DNA from: Mixta tenebrionis
Lineage (GTDB): Bacteria; Pseudomonadota; Gammaproteobacteria; Enterobacterales; Enterobacteriaceae
Direction: 5' to 3'
NCBI RefSeq assembly: GCF_006517625.1
Contig: NZ_VHQI01000002.1
Location: forward strand, 416,537 to 480,536
DNA: 64,000 nucleotides
Part shown: one piece after another, positions 23,953 through 35,096 of the stretch
Layout of the letters: each line of letters opens with the position of its first letter
How positions within the stretch are numbered: the stretch's first letter is position 1
Program-made: the position numbers and the translations under genes
Notes under the pieces: generated by a model
Databases searched by the model: none
The model's input: the letters and a program-made list of their open reading frames with translations, nothing else
What the model was told of the DNA's origin: nothing

Positions 23953-23982
23953 TTGACAATGATTTCCTCCGCTCCGTAAACT
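23953..23982 (+). promoter_or_regulatory. Pmra promoter of the division/wall cluster
   Basis: TTGACA -35 (23953-23958), 18-bp spacer, TAAACT -10 (23977-23982). The expected start point falls at the beginning of the MraZ repeats. The other part of the 539-nt cra-mraZ interval (23543-23952) holds no gene I can support. Confidence 0.7.
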
Positions 23983-23989
23983 CCTTTCG

Positions 23990-24014
23990 TGGGAAATTGT
24001 GGGATAAAGTGGCA
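23990..24014 (+). promoter_or_regulatory. MraZ operator (three TGGGN repeats)
   Basis: TGGGA, TGGGA and TGGCA lie at 23990, 24000 and 24010, spaced exactly 10 bp start to start, immediately after Pmra and 29 nt before mraZ. This is the known MraZ binding pattern (TGGGN direct repeats separated by 5 bp), so the cluster is predicted to be autorepressed by MraZ. Confidence 0.92.
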
Positions 24015-24043
24015 AAAAAGGGTAACTGAGGGCATCAGCTGAC

Positions 24044-24502
24044 ATGTTTCGTGGCGCTACCTTAGTCAACCTCGATAGCAAAGGGCGGCTGGCCGTGCCA
24101 ACGCGTTATCGCGAAACGCTAATTGAGGAAGCGCAAGGCCAGATGGTTTGCACCATTGACCTCCATCAGCCCTGCCTGCTGCTTTATACCTTACCCCAGT
24201 GGGAAATTATTGAACAAAAATTATCTCGCTTATCCAGCATGAATCCCGCCGAGCGCCGCGTGCAGCGGCTGCTGTTGGGTCATGCCAGCGAGTGTCAGAT
24301 GGATAGCGCCGGACGGCTGCTGCTGGCCAGCACGCTGCGTCAGCATGCGCATCTGACAAAAGAAGTGATGCTGGTTGGACAGTTCAATAAGTTTGAACTG
24401 TGGGATGAACAGACCTGGTATCAACAAGTCAGGGAAGATATTGACGCTGAGCAAGCCGCTCAGGAACCGCTGTCAGAGCGGTTGCAGGATTTGTCGCTAT
24501 AG
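24044..24502 (+). CDS. mraZ: Transcriptional regulator MraZ
   Basis: First gene of the dcw cluster. MraZ is a ring-forming repressor of its own operon with two SpoVT/AbrB-like swapped-hairpin domains. 152 residues, as in E. coli. It starts [19 protein letters not shown]; each half contains the conserved DSKGRL/DSAGRL loop (about residues 12-17 and 85-90) that forms the DNA-binding surface. Operator repeats lie directly upstream. rsmH begins 3 nt after the stop. Confidence 0.97.
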   Translation: MFRGATLVNLDSKGRLAVPTRYRETLIEEAQGQMVCTIDLHQPCLLLYTLPQWEIIEQKLSRLSSMNPAERRVQRLLLGHASECQMDSAGRLLLASTLRQHAHLTKEVMLVGQFNKFELWDEQTWYQQVREDIDAEQAAQEPLSERLQDLSL

Positions 24503-24505
24503 CTT

Positions 24506-25447
24506 ATGCAGGATAACTTTATACATACCACGGTGCTGTTAGATGAGGCCGTCAACGCGCTCAACATTAAAGCCGACGGCGTTTATATCGATGGCACTTT
24601 CGGTCGGGGTGGACATTCACGCCTGATCCTTTCCCGGCTGGGAGAGCAGGGCAGGCTGTTCGCTATCGACCGCGATCCGCAGGCTATCGCCGCCGCCGCC
24701 GCGATTAACGATCCGCGCTTTACGATTATCCACGGCCCTTTTTCCGCGCTGGCGGAGTACGCAGACGCGCGCGACTTAACCGGCAAAGTGGATGGCATCC
24801 TACTCGATTTGGGCGTCTCTTCGCCGCAGCTGGACGATGCTGAACGCGGCTTCTCCTTTATGCGCGACGGGCCGCTGGATATGCGCATGGATCCCACACG
24901 CGGCCTTTCCGCCGCTGAATGGCTGCTGCAGGCGGAAGAGAACGATATCGCCTTTGTGCTGAAAACCTACGGCGAGGAGCGCTTTGCGAAACGTATCGCG
25001 CGCGCCATCGTTGAGCGCAACCGGCTTCAGCCGATGACGCGCACCAAAGAGCTGGCGGAGGTGATTGCCGCCGCGACGCCGGTTAAAGACAAGTTCAAGC
25101 ATCCGGCAACGCGCAGTTTCCAGGCCATTCGTATTTGGGTCAACAGCGAGCTGGAGGAGATCGAACAGGCGCTGAAAGGTTCGCTGAGCGCGCTGGCGCC
25201 CGGCGGGCGGCTGTCGATTATCAGCTTCCATTCGCTGGAAGATCGGCTGGTGAAACGTTTTATGCGCGAACAGAGCCGCGGGCCGCAGGTGCCGGCCGGC
25301 CTGCCGATGACCGAAGCGCAGCTGCAAAAGCTGGGCGGACGCCAGCTGAAAGCGCTCGGCAAGATGATGCCGGGCGAGGCGGAAGTGGCTGAAAATCCGC
25401 GCGCGCGCAGTTCGGTGCTGCGTATAGCGGAGAGAACCGCATCATGA
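24506..25447 (+). CDS. rsmH: 16S rRNA m4C1402 methyltransferase RsmH (MraW)
   Basis: S-adenosylmethionine-dependent N4-methyltransferase for cytidine 1402 in the ribosomal decoding centre. 313 residues, as in E. coli. Visible motifs: [12 protein letters not shown] (SAM-binding motif I), [29 protein letters not shown] and the C-terminal SFHSLEDR. The last codons overlap the ftsL ATG (ATGA), so ftsL is probably translationally coupled. Confidence 0.97.
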   Translation: MQDNFIHTTVLLDEAVNALNIKADGVYIDGTFGRGGHSRLILSRLGEQGRLFAIDRDPQAIAAAAAINDPRFTIIHGPFSALAEYADARDLTGKVDGILLDLGVSSPQLDDAERGFSFMRDGPLDMRMDPTRGLSAAEWLLQAEENDIAFVLKTYGEERFAKRIARAIVERNRLQPMTRTKELAEVIAAATPVKDKFKHPATRSFQAIRIWVNSELEEIEQALKGSLSALAPGGRLSIISFHSLEDRLVKRFMREQSRGPQVPAGLPMTEAQLQKLGGRQLKALGKMMPGEAEVAENPRARSSVLRIAERTAS

Positions 25448-25764
25448 TCGGCAACGAGCGGCACAGCCTGCCTGGGGTTATCGGCGGCGATCTGCTGCGC
25501 CATGGCAAGATCCCGCTGCTGCTGCTGGCGGCGGTGCTGGTTTCCGCCGTGCTGGTGGTGACCACGGCGCATAAAACGCGTCTGCTGACGGCGCAGCGCG
25601 AGCAGCTGGTGCTGGAACGCGATGCGCTCGATATTGAGTGGCGTAATTTGATTTTGGAAGAGAACGCGCTGGGCGACCACAGCCGCGTTGAGCGTACGGC
25701 GACGGAAAAACTGCAGATGCAGCATGTCGACCCGTCACAGGAAAATATTGTGGTACAGCAATAA
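25444..25764 (+). CDS. ftsL: Cell division protein FtsL
   Basis: Bitopic divisome protein that forms a complex with FtsB and FtsQ and activates FtsWI. 106 residues with a short cytoplasmic N-terminus, one membrane span (about residues 22-41) and a periplasmic coiled coil that is almost identical to E. coli ([32 protein letters not shown]). The N-terminus is about 15 residues shorter than E. coli FtsL (121). The chosen ATG overlaps the rsmH stop by 4 nt, and an earlier start would lie inside rsmH. Confidence 0.95.
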   Translation: MIGNERHSLPGVIGGDLLRHGKIPLLLLAAVLVSAVLVVTTAHKTRLLTAQREQLVLERDALDIEWRNLILEENALGDHSRVERTATEKLQMQHVDPSQENIVVQQ

Positions 25765-25779
25765 GGAATCCCGGACTCC

Positions 25780-27546
25780 ATGAGATCCGCTACCAGGGCG
25801 CCTAAGTTGAAAAAACAGGACGATCAGGCCAGCTTCGTAAGCTGGCGTTTTGCGTTGCTGTGCGGCGGTATCCTCGTGGCGCTGGTAGGGCTGCTGCTGC
25901 GCGTTGCCTGGCTGCAGGTCATCAATCCTGAACGCCTGGTGCGCGAGGGCGACATGCGCTCTCTGCGCGTGCAGGCGATTCCTACCGCGCGCGGCATGAT
26001 TACCGATCGTGCCGGACGCCCGCTGGCGGTGAGCGTGCCGGTTAACGCCATCTGGGCCGATCCTAAAGAGCTGCACGAGCATGGCGGCATTACCCTCGAC
26101 AGCCGCTGGCAGGCGCTGGCCGATGCGCTTTCCGTACCGCTCGATCAGCTGGCCAGCCGCGTTAACGCCAATCCCAAAGGGCGCTTCGTCTATCTGGCGC
26201 GTCAGGTCAATCCGTCGATTGGCGACTACGTTAAAAAACTGAAGCTGCCGGGCATTCATCTGCGCGAAGAGTCGCGCCGCTACTATCCCGCCGGCCAGGT
26301 CACCTCGCATCTGATCGGCTTTACCAATATTGACGGGCAGGGCATCGAAGGAGTGGAGAAAAGCTTCGATCGCTGGCTGACCGGTCAGCCTGGCGAGCGC
26401 ACGGTGCGTAAAGATCGCTACGGGCGCGTTATTGAAGATATCTCCTCGGTGGATAGTCAGGCGGCGCATAATCTGGCGCTCAGCATCGATGAGCGTTTAC
26501 AGGCGCTGGTCTACCGCGAGCTGAACAACGCCGTGGCCTTCAACAAAGCGGAGTCGGGCACCGCCGTGCTGGTGGATGTCAATACCGGCGAAGTGCTGGC
26601 GATGGCTAACAGCCCGGCCTACAACCCGAACAATCTCAGCAATACGCCCAAGGATGTGATGCGCAACCGCGCGATTACCGACATTTTTGAACCTGGCTCC
26701 ACGGTGAAGCCGATGGTGGTGATGACCGCGCTGCAGCGCGGCGTGGTGCGGGAAAACAGCGTGCTGAACACCATTCCTTACCGGGTAAACGGGCACGAAA
26801 TCAAAGACGTGGCGCGCTACAGCGAGCTTACGCTTACCGGTATTTTGCAGAAATCGAGTAACGTCGGGGTGTCAAAACTGGCGTTAGCGATGCCCTCCTC
26901 AGCGCTAGTGGAAACATATTCACGCTTTGGGCTGGGCAAACCAACCAATTTGGGGTTGGTAGGGGAAAGCAGTGGCCTGTATCCCCACAAACAAAGGTGG
27001 TCCGATATTGAAAGGGCCACCTTCTCATTCGGCTATGGGCTGATGGTGACGCCGCTCCAGCTGGCGCGCGTTTACGCCACCATCGGCAGCTATGGCATCG
27101 CGCGTCCGCTCTCGATCACGAAAGTCGATCCGCCGGTACCCGGCGAGCGCGTCTTCCCTGAATCGCTGGTGAAAACCGTGGTTCATATGATGGAAAGCGT
27201 GGCGCTGCCGGGCGGCGGCGGCGTAAAAGCGGCCATTAAAGGCTATCGCATCGCCATTAAAACCGGTACGGCGAAAAAAGTCGGGCCTGATGGGCGCTAC
27301 GTCAACAAATATATCGCCTATACCGCAGGCGTCGCGCCAGCCAGCCAGCCGCGCTTTGCGCTGGTGGTGGTGATTAACGATCCGCAGGCGGGGAAATATT
27401 ACGGCGGTGCGGTGTCGGCCCCGGTATTCGGCGCCATCATGGGCGGCGTGCTGCGCACCATGAATGTTGAGCCGGATGCGCTGCCGGTCGGCGAAAAGAA
27501 TGAGTTGGTTAACAACAAGAAAGAGGGTTCAAGTGACAGATCGTAA
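25780..27546 (+). CDS. ftsI: Septal peptidoglycan transpeptidase FtsI (PBP3)
   Basis: Division-specific class B penicillin-binding protein that crosslinks septal peptidoglycan with FtsW. 588 residues (E. coli 588). Short cytoplasmic tail, membrane anchor at about 22-41, pedestal domain, then the transpeptidase domain: catalytic serine in STVK (S307), SSN at 359-361 and KTGT at 494-497. These are the E. coli residue numbers. Between codons about 365 and 415 the codon choice changes abruptly (TTG GGG TTG GTA GGG) and the mRNA can fold into two hairpins; see the FtsO-like entry. The end overlaps murE by 14 nt. Confidence 0.98.
   Translation: MRSATRAPKLKKQDDQASFVSWRFALLCGGILVALVGLLLRVAWLQVINPERLVREGDMRSLRVQAIPTARGMITDRAGRPLAVSVPVNAIWADPKELHEHGGITLDSRWQALADALSVPLDQLASRVNANPKGRFVYLARQVNPSIGDYVKKLKLPGIHLREESRRYYPAGQVTSHLIGFTNIDGQGIEGVEKSFDRWLTGQPGERTVRKDRYGRVIEDISSVDSQAAHNLALSIDERLQALVYRELNNAVAFNKAESGTAVLVDVNTGEVLAMANSPAYNPNNLSNTPKDVMRNRAITDIFEPGSTVKPMVVMTALQRGVVRENSVLNTIPYRVNGHEIKDVARYSELTLTGILQKSSNVGVSKLALAMPSSALVETYSRFGLGKPTNLGLVGESSGLYPHKQRWSDIERATFSFGYGLMVTPLQLARVYATIGSYGIARPLSITKVDPPVPGERVFPESLVKTVVHMMESVALPGGGGVKAAIKGYRIAIKTGTAKKVGPDGRYVNKYIAYTAGVAPASQPRFALVVVINDPQAGKYYGGAVSAPVFGAIMGGVLRTMNVEPDALPVGEKNELVNNKKEGSSDRS
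26940..27023 (+). ncRNA. ftsO: FtsO-like sponge sRNA inside ftsI
   Basis: In E. coli the 3' part of ftsI contains FtsO, an ORF-internal RNA that sponges the sRNA RybB. Here the same region has atypical codons and three features. A hairpin ACCAACC/GGTTGGT is at 26940-26960. The segment AAAGCAGTGGC (26966-26976) is perfectly complementary to the first 11 nt of E. coli RybB. A 10-bp hairpin AAGGTGGTCC/GGGCCACCTT (one G-U pair) at 26994-27023 forms a likely 3' end. The 5' boundary is unknown; processing or an internal promoter could make it longer. RybB itself is outside this window. Confidence 0.55.
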
Positions 27547-29020
27547 CTTGCGCGACTTACTGGCTCCGTGGGTGCCTGGCGCGCCGGAGCGTCCGCTTCG
27601 TGAAATGACTCTGGACAGCCGCGTGGCGGCGTCCGGCGATCTGTTTGTGGCCGTCGCAGGCCATAACGTTGATGGGCGCCGTTTTATTCCGCAGGCTATC
27701 GCGCAGGGCGTATCGGCGGTAATTGCCGAAGCCGAAGGCGAGGCGGCGGATGGCGAAATAACGGAAATGCACGGCGTGCCGGTGATTTATCTGGCACAGC
27801 TGCCGCAGCGCCTTTCGGCGCTGGCCGGACGTTTTTATCAGCAGCCGGGCGAACAGCTGCGTTTAATTGGCGTAACCGGCACCAACGGCAAAACCACCAC
27901 CACTCAGCTGCTGGCGCAGTGGGCTAACCTGCTGGGCGAAACCGGCGCGGTAATGGGCACCGTCGGCAACGGGCTTTACGGGCAGCTGGCGCCGACGGAA
28001 AACACCACCGGTTCGGCGGTGGACGTACAGCAGATGCTGCACAGCCTGGTGGAGCAGGGCGCTACCCTGGCGGCGATGGAAGTTTCTTCGCACGGTCTGG
28101 TGCAGCATCGCGTGGCGGCGCTGCCTTTCGCCGCCGCCGTGTTTACCAACCTCAGCCGCGATCATCTTGATTATCACGGCGATATGACGCGCTACGAGTC
28201 AGCAAAGTGGCTGCTGTTTGCTGAACATCAGGTTGGCGAAGCGATTATTAATGCCGACGATGAAGTCGGCCGCCGCTGGCTGGAAAAATTGCCCGATGCG
28301 GTCGCCGTGACGATGGAAAATAACCTGCTGCCGGACAGGCACGGGCGCTGGCTGAAGGCGACTGAAGTTCGCTACCACGATAACGGCGCGACGGTTAAGT
28401 TCTCTTCCAGCTGGGGCGACGGCGAAATTGAAAGCCGCCTGATGGGCGCCTTTAACGTTAGTAACCTGCTGCTGGCGCTGGCGACGCTGCTGACGCTGGG
28501 CTATCCGCTGGCGAAGCTGGTTGCCAGCGCGCGTCAGCTTCAGCCGGTATGTGGACGCATGGAGGTGTTTAACGCGCCCAATAAGCCTACCGTAGTAGTG
28601 GATTACGCCCATACGCCCGATGCGCTGGAAAAAGCGCTGGAAGCGGCGCGTCTGCACTGTAGCGGCAGACTGTGGTGCGTCTTTGGCTGCGGCGGCGATC
28701 GTGATAAAGGTAAGCGCCCACTTATGGGAGCGATTGCCGAACAGTGCGCGGACGTTGTGGTAATCACCGATGATAACCCGCGCAGCGAAGATCCGGCGGC
28801 GATCGTTAATGACATTCTTGGCGGCCTGCTCGATCCGGGCCGCGCCCGCGTGATGGCAGGGCGCGCGCAGGCGGTCACCAATACCATTATGCAGGCGCAG
28901 CCGCAGGATATCGTGCTGGTAGCGGGTAAAGGGCATGAAGATTACCAGATTATCGGCAACCGCCGCCTCGACTATTCCGATCGCGTCACCGTGGCGCGTT
29001 TGCTGGGGGTAATCGCATGA
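27533..29020 (+). CDS. murE: UDP-MurNAc-tripeptide synthetase MurE
   Basis: Adds meso-diaminopimelate to UDP-MurNAc-L-Ala-D-Glu. 495 residues from a GTG start, the E. coli length; the GTG gives [15 protein letters not shown] and has AGAGGG upstream, whereas the longer ATG frame extends into ftsI. The ATP loop is [15 protein letters not shown], the carbamylated-lysine region is around [13 protein letters not shown], and the Dap-specifying motif DDNPR (DNPR) is present. Overlaps ftsI by 14 nt and murF by 4 nt. Confidence 0.97.
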   Translation: MTDRNLRDLLAPWVPGAPERPLREMTLDSRVAASGDLFVAVAGHNVDGRRFIPQAIAQGVSAVIAEAEGEAADGEITEMHGVPVIYLAQLPQRLSALAGRFYQQPGEQLRLIGVTGTNGKTTTTQLLAQWANLLGETGAVMGTVGNGLYGQLAPTENTTGSAVDVQQMLHSLVEQGATLAAMEVSSHGLVQHRVAALPFAAAVFTNLSRDHLDYHGDMTRYESAKWLLFAEHQVGEAIINADDEVGRRWLEKLPDAVAVTMENNLLPDRHGRWLKATEVRYHDNGATVKFSSSWGDGEIESRLMGAFNVSNLLLALATLLTLGYPLAKLVASARQLQPVCGRMEVFNAPNKPTVVVDYAHTPDALEKALEAARLHCSGRLWCVFGCGGDRDKGKRPLMGAIAEQCADVVVITDDNPRSEDPAAIVNDILGGLLDPGRARVMAGRAQAVTNTIMQAQPQDIVLVAGKGHEDYQIIGNRRLDYSDRVTVARLLGVIA

Positions 29021-30378
29021 TTAGCCTCTCTCTCGCTACCCTGGCGCAGGTAACTAACGGAACGCTGATTGGTGAGGCGTTAACCATCGGCGAGGTGACT
29101 ACCGATACCCGCAAAGTTACCTCAGGCTCGCTGTTTATTGCGCTGCAGGGAGAACGTTTCGACGCGCACGATTTCGCGGACGAGGCGATCGCCGGCGGCG
29201 CGGCGGCATTGCTGGTAAGTAAGCGCTTGCAGGTTGATGTGCCGCAGGTAGTGGTCAGCGATACGCGTATCGCGTTAGGTCTGCTGGCGGCCTGGGTTCG
29301 TCAGCAGGTAAGCGCTCACGTTGTGGCGCTTACCGGCTCCTCCGGCAAAACGTCGGTGAAGGAGATGACCGCCGCTATTCTGCGTCAGTGCGGCGAAACG
29401 CTCTATACCGCCGGCAATCTGAATAATGACATCGGCGTTCCGCTGACCCTGCTGCGTTTAACCAGCGCACACCGCTATGCGGTAATAGAGCTGGGCGCCA
29501 ACCATCAGGGCGAAATCGCCTGGACTACCAGCCTGACGCGCCCGGAAAGCGCGCTGGTTAACAACCTCGCCGCCGCTCATCTGGAGGGGTTCGGCTCGCT
29601 GGCTGGCGTAGCGAAAGCGAAAGGCGAGATCTTCCTTGGCCTGCCGGAAAACGGCACGGCAATTATCAACGTCGACAGCAACGACTGGGCGAACTGGCAA
29701 CGGCAGCTTGACCAGCAGCGCGTCTGGCGCTTCTCTGCCACAGCAGGCGCAGCGGCGGATTTCTACGCTACCGATGTGGTGGTGAAGCCGCAGGGCACCG
29801 ATTTTACGCTGCATACGCCGCAGGGCGCGCTGGCGGTGACGCTGCCGTTGCCGGGGCGGCATAACATCGCTAATGCGCTGGCGGCCAGCGCGCTGGCGCT
29901 GTCGGCAGGCGCGCCGCTGGAAGCGATCGCGCAGGGGCTGGCGTCGCTGCAGGCAGTGCCGGGACGCCTGTTTCCCATCACGCTGGCGCCGCAGAAACTG
30001 CTGCTCGACGATAGCTATAACGCCAATGTCGGCTCGATGACCGCCGCCGTTCAGGTGCTGGCGGAGATGCCGGGCTATCGCGTTATGGTCACCGGCGATA
30101 TGGCGGAGCTGGGCGCCGAGGCGGCAGCGTGCCATCGCGAAGTAGGGGAGGCCGCCGCTCGCGCCGGCCTTGATAAGGTGCTGAGCGTAGGGACGCTAAG
30201 CCAGCATATCAGCGACGCCAGCGGCGTCGGCGAGCATTGCGCTGATAAGGCCGCATTGATTGCCCGCCTGTCGGCGCTGCTTGCCGAACATCAGGCTATT
30301 ACCGTTTTAGTTAAAGGTTCTCGTAGTGCCGCCATGGAGCAGGTAGTGCGTGCCTTACAGGAGAAAGAAACATGTTAG
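29017..30378 (+). CDS. murF: UDP-MurNAc-tripeptide:D-Ala-D-Ala ligase MurF
   Basis: Adds the D-alanyl-D-alanine dipeptide to complete UDP-MurNAc-pentapeptide. 453 residues (E. coli 452). Mur-ligase features: ATP loop [31 protein letters not shown]-like [15 protein letters not shown], and the C-terminal [11 protein letters not shown]. Starts within the murE stop (ATGA) and overlaps mraY by 7 nt. Confidence 0.97.
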   Translation: MISLSLATLAQVTNGTLIGEALTIGEVTTDTRKVTSGSLFIALQGERFDAHDFADEAIAGGAAALLVSKRLQVDVPQVVVSDTRIALGLLAAWVRQQVSAHVVALTGSSGKTSVKEMTAAILRQCGETLYTAGNLNNDIGVPLTLLRLTSAHRYAVIELGANHQGEIAWTTSLTRPESALVNNLAAAHLEGFGSLAGVAKAKGEIFLGLPENGTAIINVDSNDWANWQRQLDQQRVWRFSATAGAAADFYATDVVVKPQGTDFTLHTPQGALAVTLPLPGRHNIANALAASALALSAGAPLEAIAQGLASLQAVPGRLFPITLAPQKLLLDDSYNANVGSMTAAVQVLAEMPGYRVMVTGDMAELGAEAAACHREVGEAAARAGLDKVLSVGTLSQHISDASGVGEHCADKAALIARLSALLAEHQAITVLVKGSRSAAMEQVVRALQEKETC

Positions 30379-31454
30379 TTTGGCTGGCCGAACATCTGGT
30401 CGCTTTTTATTCCGGCTTTAACGTCTTTTCCTATTTGACGTTTCGCGCCATCGTCAGCCTGCTGACCGCGCTGTTTATCTCGTTATGGATGGGGCCGCGA
30501 ATGATCGCCTGGCTGCAAAAATTGCAGATTGGTCAGGTAGTGCGCAGCGAAGGGCCGGAATCGCACTTCAGCAAGCGCGGCACGCCGACCATGGGCGGCA
30601 TTATGATCCTCGCCTCCATCACTATTTCGGTGCTGATGTGGGCCTATCCCTCTAATCCCTACGTCTGGTGCGTGCTGACGGTGCTGGTAGGCTACGGCGT
30701 CGTCGGTTTTGTCGATGATTACCGCAAAGTGGTGCGTAAAGACACCAAAGGGCTGATCGCCCGCTGGAAATATTTCTGGCAGTCGCTGATCGCGCTGGCG
30801 GTAGCCTTCGCGATGTACGCCGTCGGCAAAGATACGCCGGCTACGCAGCTGGTGGTGCCCTTTTTCAAAGATGTAATGCCGCAGCTGGGGCTGCTCTATA
30901 TTCTGCTCTCCTACTTTGTGATTGTCGGCACCAGCAACGCGGTCAACCTGACCGATGGCCTGGACGGGCTGGCGATTATGCCGACGGTCTTCGTGGCGGC
31001 GGGCTTTGCGCTGGTTGCCTGGGCAACCGGCAACATGAATTTCGCCGGCTATCTGCATATCCCCTATCTGCGTCACGCCGGTGAGCTGGTAATTGTCTGC
31101 ACCGCTATCGTCGGGGCCGGGCTCGGCTTCCTGTGGTTCAATACCTATCCCGCTCAGGTATTTATGGGCGATGTCGGCTCGCTGGCGCTGGGCGGCGCGC
31201 TGGGCACTATCGCGGTGCTGCTGCGGCAGGAGTTTTTGCTGGTGATTATGGGCGGCGTGTTTGTGGTGGAAACGCTCTCCGTTATTTTGCAGGTGGGATC
31301 GTTCAAGCTGCGCGGCCAGCGTATTTTCCGCATGGCGCCGATTCATCATCACTATGAACTGAAAGGCTGGCCGGAACCGCGCGTTATCGTGCGCTTCTGG
31401 ATTATTTCGCTGATGCTGGTGCTGATTGGCCTGGCAACCCTTAAGGTGCGTTAA
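30372..31454 (+). CDS. mraY: Phospho-MurNAc-pentapeptide translocase MraY
   Basis: Integral membrane enzyme that transfers phospho-MurNAc-pentapeptide to undecaprenyl phosphate, making lipid I. 360 residues with ten hydrophobic spans, as in E. coli. The conserved cytoplasmic motifs are FVDDYRKV (DD pair), [13 protein letters not shown], and [14 protein letters not shown] plus the [15 protein letters not shown] histidine loop that forms the inhibitor and Mg site. Located between murF and murD in the cluster order. Confidence 0.98.
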   Translation: MLVWLAEHLVAFYSGFNVFSYLTFRAIVSLLTALFISLWMGPRMIAWLQKLQIGQVVRSEGPESHFSKRGTPTMGGIMILASITISVLMWAYPSNPYVWCVLTVLVGYGVVGFVDDYRKVVRKDTKGLIARWKYFWQSLIALAVAFAMYAVGKDTPATQLVVPFFKDVMPQLGLLYILLSYFVIVGTSNAVNLTDGLDGLAIMPTVFVAAGFALVAWATGNMNFAGYLHIPYLRHAGELVIVCTAIVGAGLGFLWFNTYPAQVFMGDVGSLALGGALGTIAVLLRQEFLLVIMGGVFVVETLSVILQVGSFKLRGQRIFRMAPIHHHYELKGWPEPRVIVRFWIISLMLVLIGLATLKVR

Positions 31455-31456
31455 CT

Positions 31457-32773
31457 ATGGCTGACTATCAGGGTAGAAAAGTTGTCATTATCGGGCTGGG
31501 GCTGACCGGCCTCTCCTGTGTTGATTTCTTTTTAGCGCAGGGCGTGACGCCGCGCGTGATGGATACCCGAGTCTCGCCTCCCGGCCTGGAAAAGCTGCCT
31601 GACAGCGTCGAGCGTCATCTGGGATCGCTGAACGGCGACTGGCTGCTGGCGGCGGATCTAATCGTCGCCAGTCCGGGCATTACGCTCTCGCATCCGCTGC
31701 TGGCGCAGGCCGCCGACGCGGGCGTAGAGATCGTCGGCGATATTGAGCTGTTCTGCCGCGAGGCGCAGGCGCCGATTGTCGCCATTACCGGTTCTAACGG
31801 CAAAAGCACGGTCACCACGCTGGTGGGCGAGATGGCGAAAGCCGCCGGCTGGACGGTGGGCGTTGGCGGCAATATCGGCCTGCCCGCGCTCAGTCTGTTA
31901 AAACAGCCCGCCCAGCTTTACGTGCTGGAACTCTCCAGCTTCCAGCTGGAAACGACATGCAGCCTGAAGGCGGCGGCGGCGACCATTCTTAACGTCACTG
32001 AAGATCATATGGATCGCTATCCGCTGGGGCTGCAGCAGTATCGCGCCGCCAAGCTGCGCATCTATGACAACGCGGCGGCCTGCGTGGTCAATGCGGATGA
32101 TGCGCTGACGATGCCGGTACGCGGAGCGGATGAGCGCTGCATCAGTTTCGGCGTGGACGTCGGCGATTATCATCTCAACCGGCAGCAGGGCAGCGTCTGG
32201 CTGCGGGTACGCGGCGAAAAAGTGTTGAACACCAGCGAGATGAAGCTGGTAGGGCTGCATAACTATACCAATGCGCTGGCGGCGCTGGCGCTGGCCGATG
32301 CGGCCGGCGTTCCGCGCGCCAGCAGCCTGAAAGCGCTGACCACTTTTCAGGGGCTGGCGCATCGTTTTCAGCTGGTGCACGAGCGCAACGGCGTACGCTG
32401 GATTAATGATTCCAAGGCGACCAACGTCGGCAGCACCGAGGCGGCGTTAAGCGGCTTGCAGGCGCAGGGCACGCTCTGGCTGCTGCTGGGCGGCGATGGC
32501 AAATCAGCGGATTTCATCCCGCTGCAGCGCTATTTGCAGGGCGACGCGATTCGCGTTTACTGCTATGGGCGCGACGGCGCCGCGCTGGCGGCGCTGCGCC
32601 CTGAAATTTCTACCCTGACCGACACCCTGGCGCAAGCGATGGCCGCTATCGCGCCGCAGGTACGTTCCGGCGATATCGTACTACTGTCGCCCGCCTGCGC
32701 CAGCCTCGATCAGTTCCGTAACTTTGAGCAGCGCGGCGACGCCTTCGCGCAGCTGGCGCGGGAGCTGGGCTGA
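31457..32773 (+). CDS. murD: UDP-MurNAc-L-Ala:D-Glu ligase MurD
   Basis: Adds D-glutamate to UDP-MurNAc-L-Ala. 438 residues, the E. coli length. N-terminal Rossmann-like [20 protein letters not shown] loop [17 protein letters not shown], the [10 protein letters not shown] block, [10 protein letters not shown], the [21 protein letters not shown] segment and the C-terminal [12 protein letters not shown] are all visible. The stop overlaps the ftsW ATG by one base (TGATG). Confidence 0.97.
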   Translation: MADYQGRKVVIIGLGLTGLSCVDFFLAQGVTPRVMDTRVSPPGLEKLPDSVERHLGSLNGDWLLAADLIVASPGITLSHPLLAQAADAGVEIVGDIELFCREAQAPIVAITGSNGKSTVTTLVGEMAKAAGWTVGVGGNIGLPALSLLKQPAQLYVLELSSFQLETTCSLKAAAATILNVTEDHMDRYPLGLQQYRAAKLRIYDNAAACVVNADDALTMPVRGADERCISFGVDVGDYHLNRQQGSVWLRVRGEKVLNTSEMKLVGLHNYTNALAALALADAAGVPRASSLKALTTFQGLAHRFQLVHERNGVRWINDSKATNVGSTEAALSGLQAQGTLWLLLGGDGKSADFIPLQRYLQGDAIRVYCYGRDGAALAALRPEISTLTDTLAQAMAAIAPQVRSGDIVLLSPACASLDQFRNFEQRGDAFAQLARELG

Positions 32774-33990
32774 TGCGTATTCCGGGCGCCGGGATGGCGG
32801 GCGGCGTGGTAACGCGCCTGCGCGAATGGGTAATGGGCGCGCGCGACGGCGGCGATGCGGCCACCATGGTGCTGTACGATCGCACCCTGCTGTGGCTGAC
32901 CTTCGGGCTGGCGATCGTCGGCTTCGTGATGGTGACCTCCGCTTCGATGCCGGTGGGGCAGCGTCTGTCAGAAGATCCGTTTTTCTTCGCCAAGCGTGAC
33001 GCCTTATATCTGCTGCTCGCTCTGGCGCTGGCGCTGGTCACGCTGCGCGTGCCGATGGAGGTCTGGCAACGCTACAGCAATGTGATGCTGCTGGCCTCGG
33101 TGGTAATGCTGCTGATCGTGCTGGTAGTAGGCAGCTCGGTAAACGGCGCCTCGCGCTGGATCGCGCTGGGGCCGCTGCGTATTCAGCCCGCCGAGCTTTC
33201 CAAGCTGTCGCTGTTTTGCTATCTCGCCAGCTATCTGGTGCGCAAGGTAGAAGAGGTGCGCAACAACTTCTGGGGCTTCTGTAAGCCGATGGGGGTAATG
33301 GTGGTGCTGGCGGTGCTGCTGCTGGCGCAACCCGATCTGGGCACCGTGGTGGTGCTGTTCGTCACCACGCTGGCGATGCTGTTTCTGGCGGGCGCCAAGC
33401 TGTGGCAGTTCCTGGCGATTATCGGATCGGGGATTTTTGCGGTGATCCTGTTGATCATCGCTGAGCCCTATCGTATGCGCCGCGTTACCTCCTTCTGGGA
33501 TCCGTGGGAGGATCCATTCGGCAGCGGTTACCAGCTTACTCAGTCGCTGATGGCCTTCGGACGCGGCGAATTTTGGGGGCAGGGTTTAGGCAACTCGGTA
33601 CAGAAACTGGAGTATTTACCGGAAGCGCATACCGACTTCATTTTCTCCATTATCGGAGAAGAACTCGGTTATATCGGTGTGGTTTTGGCGCTGTTAATGG
33701 TATTCTTCGTCGCTTTTCGGGCGATGTCCATTGGCCGACGCGCGCTGGAAATCGACCAGCGTTTTTCCGGTTTTCTCGCCTGCTCTATTGGCGTCTGGTT
33801 CAGTTTCCAGGCGCTGGTTAACGTCGGCGCGGCGGCGGGTATGCTGCCGACCAAAGGCCTGACGTTGCCGTTAATCAGTTACGGTGGTTCCAGTCTGATT
33901 ATTATGTCGACGGCCATCGTGTTGTTGTTACGCATAGATTATGAAACGCGCCTGAGTAAAGCGCAGGCGTTTACCCGAGGTGCGCGATGA
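32773..33990 (+). CDS. ftsW: Septal peptidoglycan polymerase FtsW
   Basis: SEDS-family glycosyltransferase that polymerises septal glycan with FtsI. 405 residues (E. coli 414); the cytoplasmic N-terminus is shorter and glycine-rich but the core is highly conserved from [14 protein letters not shown] onward. Ten membrane spans. The large periplasmic loop carries [30 protein letters not shown] and the conserved [16 protein letters not shown]. The C-terminal half has [13 protein letters not shown], a SEDS signature. Overlaps murD and murG by 1 and 4 nt. Confidence 0.97.
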   Translation: MRIPGAGMAGGVVTRLREWVMGARDGGDAATMVLYDRTLLWLTFGLAIVGFVMVTSASMPVGQRLSEDPFFFAKRDALYLLLALALALVTLRVPMEVWQRYSNVMLLASVVMLLIVLVVGSSVNGASRWIALGPLRIQPAELSKLSLFCYLASYLVRKVEEVRNNFWGFCKPMGVMVVLAVLLLAQPDLGTVVVLFVTTLAMLFLAGAKLWQFLAIIGSGIFAVILLIIAEPYRMRRVTSFWDPWEDPFGSGYQLTQSLMAFGRGEFWGQGLGNSVQKLEYLPEAHTDFIFSIIGEELGYIGVVLALLMVFFVAFRAMSIGRRALEIDQRFSGFLACSIGVWFSFQALVNVGAAAGMLPTKGLTLPLISYGGSSLIIMSTAIVLLLRIDYETRLSKAQAFTRGAR

Positions 33991-35045
33991 GTGGAAAGCG
34001 GTTGATGGTGATGGCTGGCGGAACCGGTGGGCATGTCTTTCCGGGCCTGGCCGTCGCTCATCATCTGATGGCGCAGGGCTGGCAGGTGCGCTGGCTGGGC
34101 ACGGCCGACCGTATGGAGGCCGATCTGGTGCCGAAGCACGGCATCGATATCGATTTTATCCGCATCAGCGGATTACGTGGGAAAGGCATTAAGGCGCTGC
34201 TGGCCGCGCCGTTCAGGATTTTCAACGCCTGGCGTCAGGCGCGCCGCATTATGAAAGCCTGGAAACCCGATGTGGTGCTGGGTATGGGCGGCTATGTTTC
34301 CGGCCCCGGCGGCCTGGCGGCGTGGAGCTGCGGTATTCCGGTCGTATTGCATGAACAAAACGGTATTGCCGGATTGACCAACAAGTGGCTGGCGAAGCTG
34401 GCGACCAAAGTGATGCAGGCGTTTCCCGGCGCTTTCCCACATGCCGAGGTGGTGGGCAACCCGGTACGTACCGATGTGCTGGCGTTAAGCAGTCCTGAAC
34501 AGCGTCTGGCCGGTCGTGAAGGGCCGATTCGGGTGCTGGTGATTGGCGGCAGCCAGGGCGCGCGCGTACTTAACCAGACCCTGCCGCAGGTGGCGGCGCG
34601 TATGGGAGATAGCGTCGCTATCTGGCACCAGACCGGTAAAGGTAATCAGCGCCAGGTAGAGGCCGATTATGAAAACGTCGGGCAGACGCAGCATAAAATT
34701 GCTGAGTTTATTGATGACATGGCGGCGGCCTATGACTGGGCTGACGTAGTGGTGTGTCGCTCCGGCGCGCTGACCGTCAGTGAAGTGGCGGCGGCGGGAC
34801 TGCCGGCGATATTCGTGCCTTTTCAGCATAAAGATCGTCAGCAGTACTGGAACGCGCTGCCGCTGGAAAAAGCGGGCGCCGCGCGAATTTTTGAACAGCC
34901 GCAGTTTACTGCGGACGTGGTGGCGGAAACGTTACAGCAGTGGGATCGTCCTACGCTGCTGCTGATGGCGCAGAAAGCGCGTCAGGTAGCGATTCCCGAT
35001 GCCACCGAACGTGTCGCGGCGGAAGTCAGCGCCGCAGCGCGTTAA
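33987..35045 (+). CDS. murG: Lipid II synthase MurG
   Basis: Peripheral-membrane GT28 glycosyltransferase that adds GlcNAc to lipid I. 352 residues (E. coli 355). The N-terminal domain shows [19 protein letters not shown] (first G-loop) and [15 protein letters not shown]. The C-terminal donor domain has [13 protein letters not shown] and the UDP-GlcNAc-binding [18 protein letters not shown] with the [12 protein letters not shown] segment. Starts in the ftsW stop codon (ATGA). Confidence 0.97.
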   Translation: MSGKRLMVMAGGTGGHVFPGLAVAHHLMAQGWQVRWLGTADRMEADLVPKHGIDIDFIRISGLRGKGIKALLAAPFRIFNAWRQARRIMKAWKPDVVLGMGGYVSGPGGLAAWSCGIPVVLHEQNGIAGLTNKWLAKLATKVMQAFPGAFPHAEVVGNPVRTDVLALSSPEQRLAGREGPIRVLVIGGSQGARVLNQTLPQVAARMGDSVAIWHQTGKGNQRQVEADYENVGQTQHKIAEFIDDMAAAYDWADVVVCRSGALTVSEVAAAGLPAIFVPFQHKDRQQYWNALPLEKAGAARIFEQPQFTADVVAETLQQWDRPTLLLMAQKARQVAIPDATERVAAEVSAAAR

Positions 35046-35096
35046 CGGCATCAGCAAAAGATAAGGTATCAACGATACCGACAGGCAAAAGAAACG

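Noticed and set aside
26875-27030. Recent gene conversion or horizontal patch in ftsI
   Set aside because: The protein stays collinear with E. coli with conserved motifs, and the odd codons coincide with RNA hairpins and a RybB site, so RNA-level constraint explains it better.
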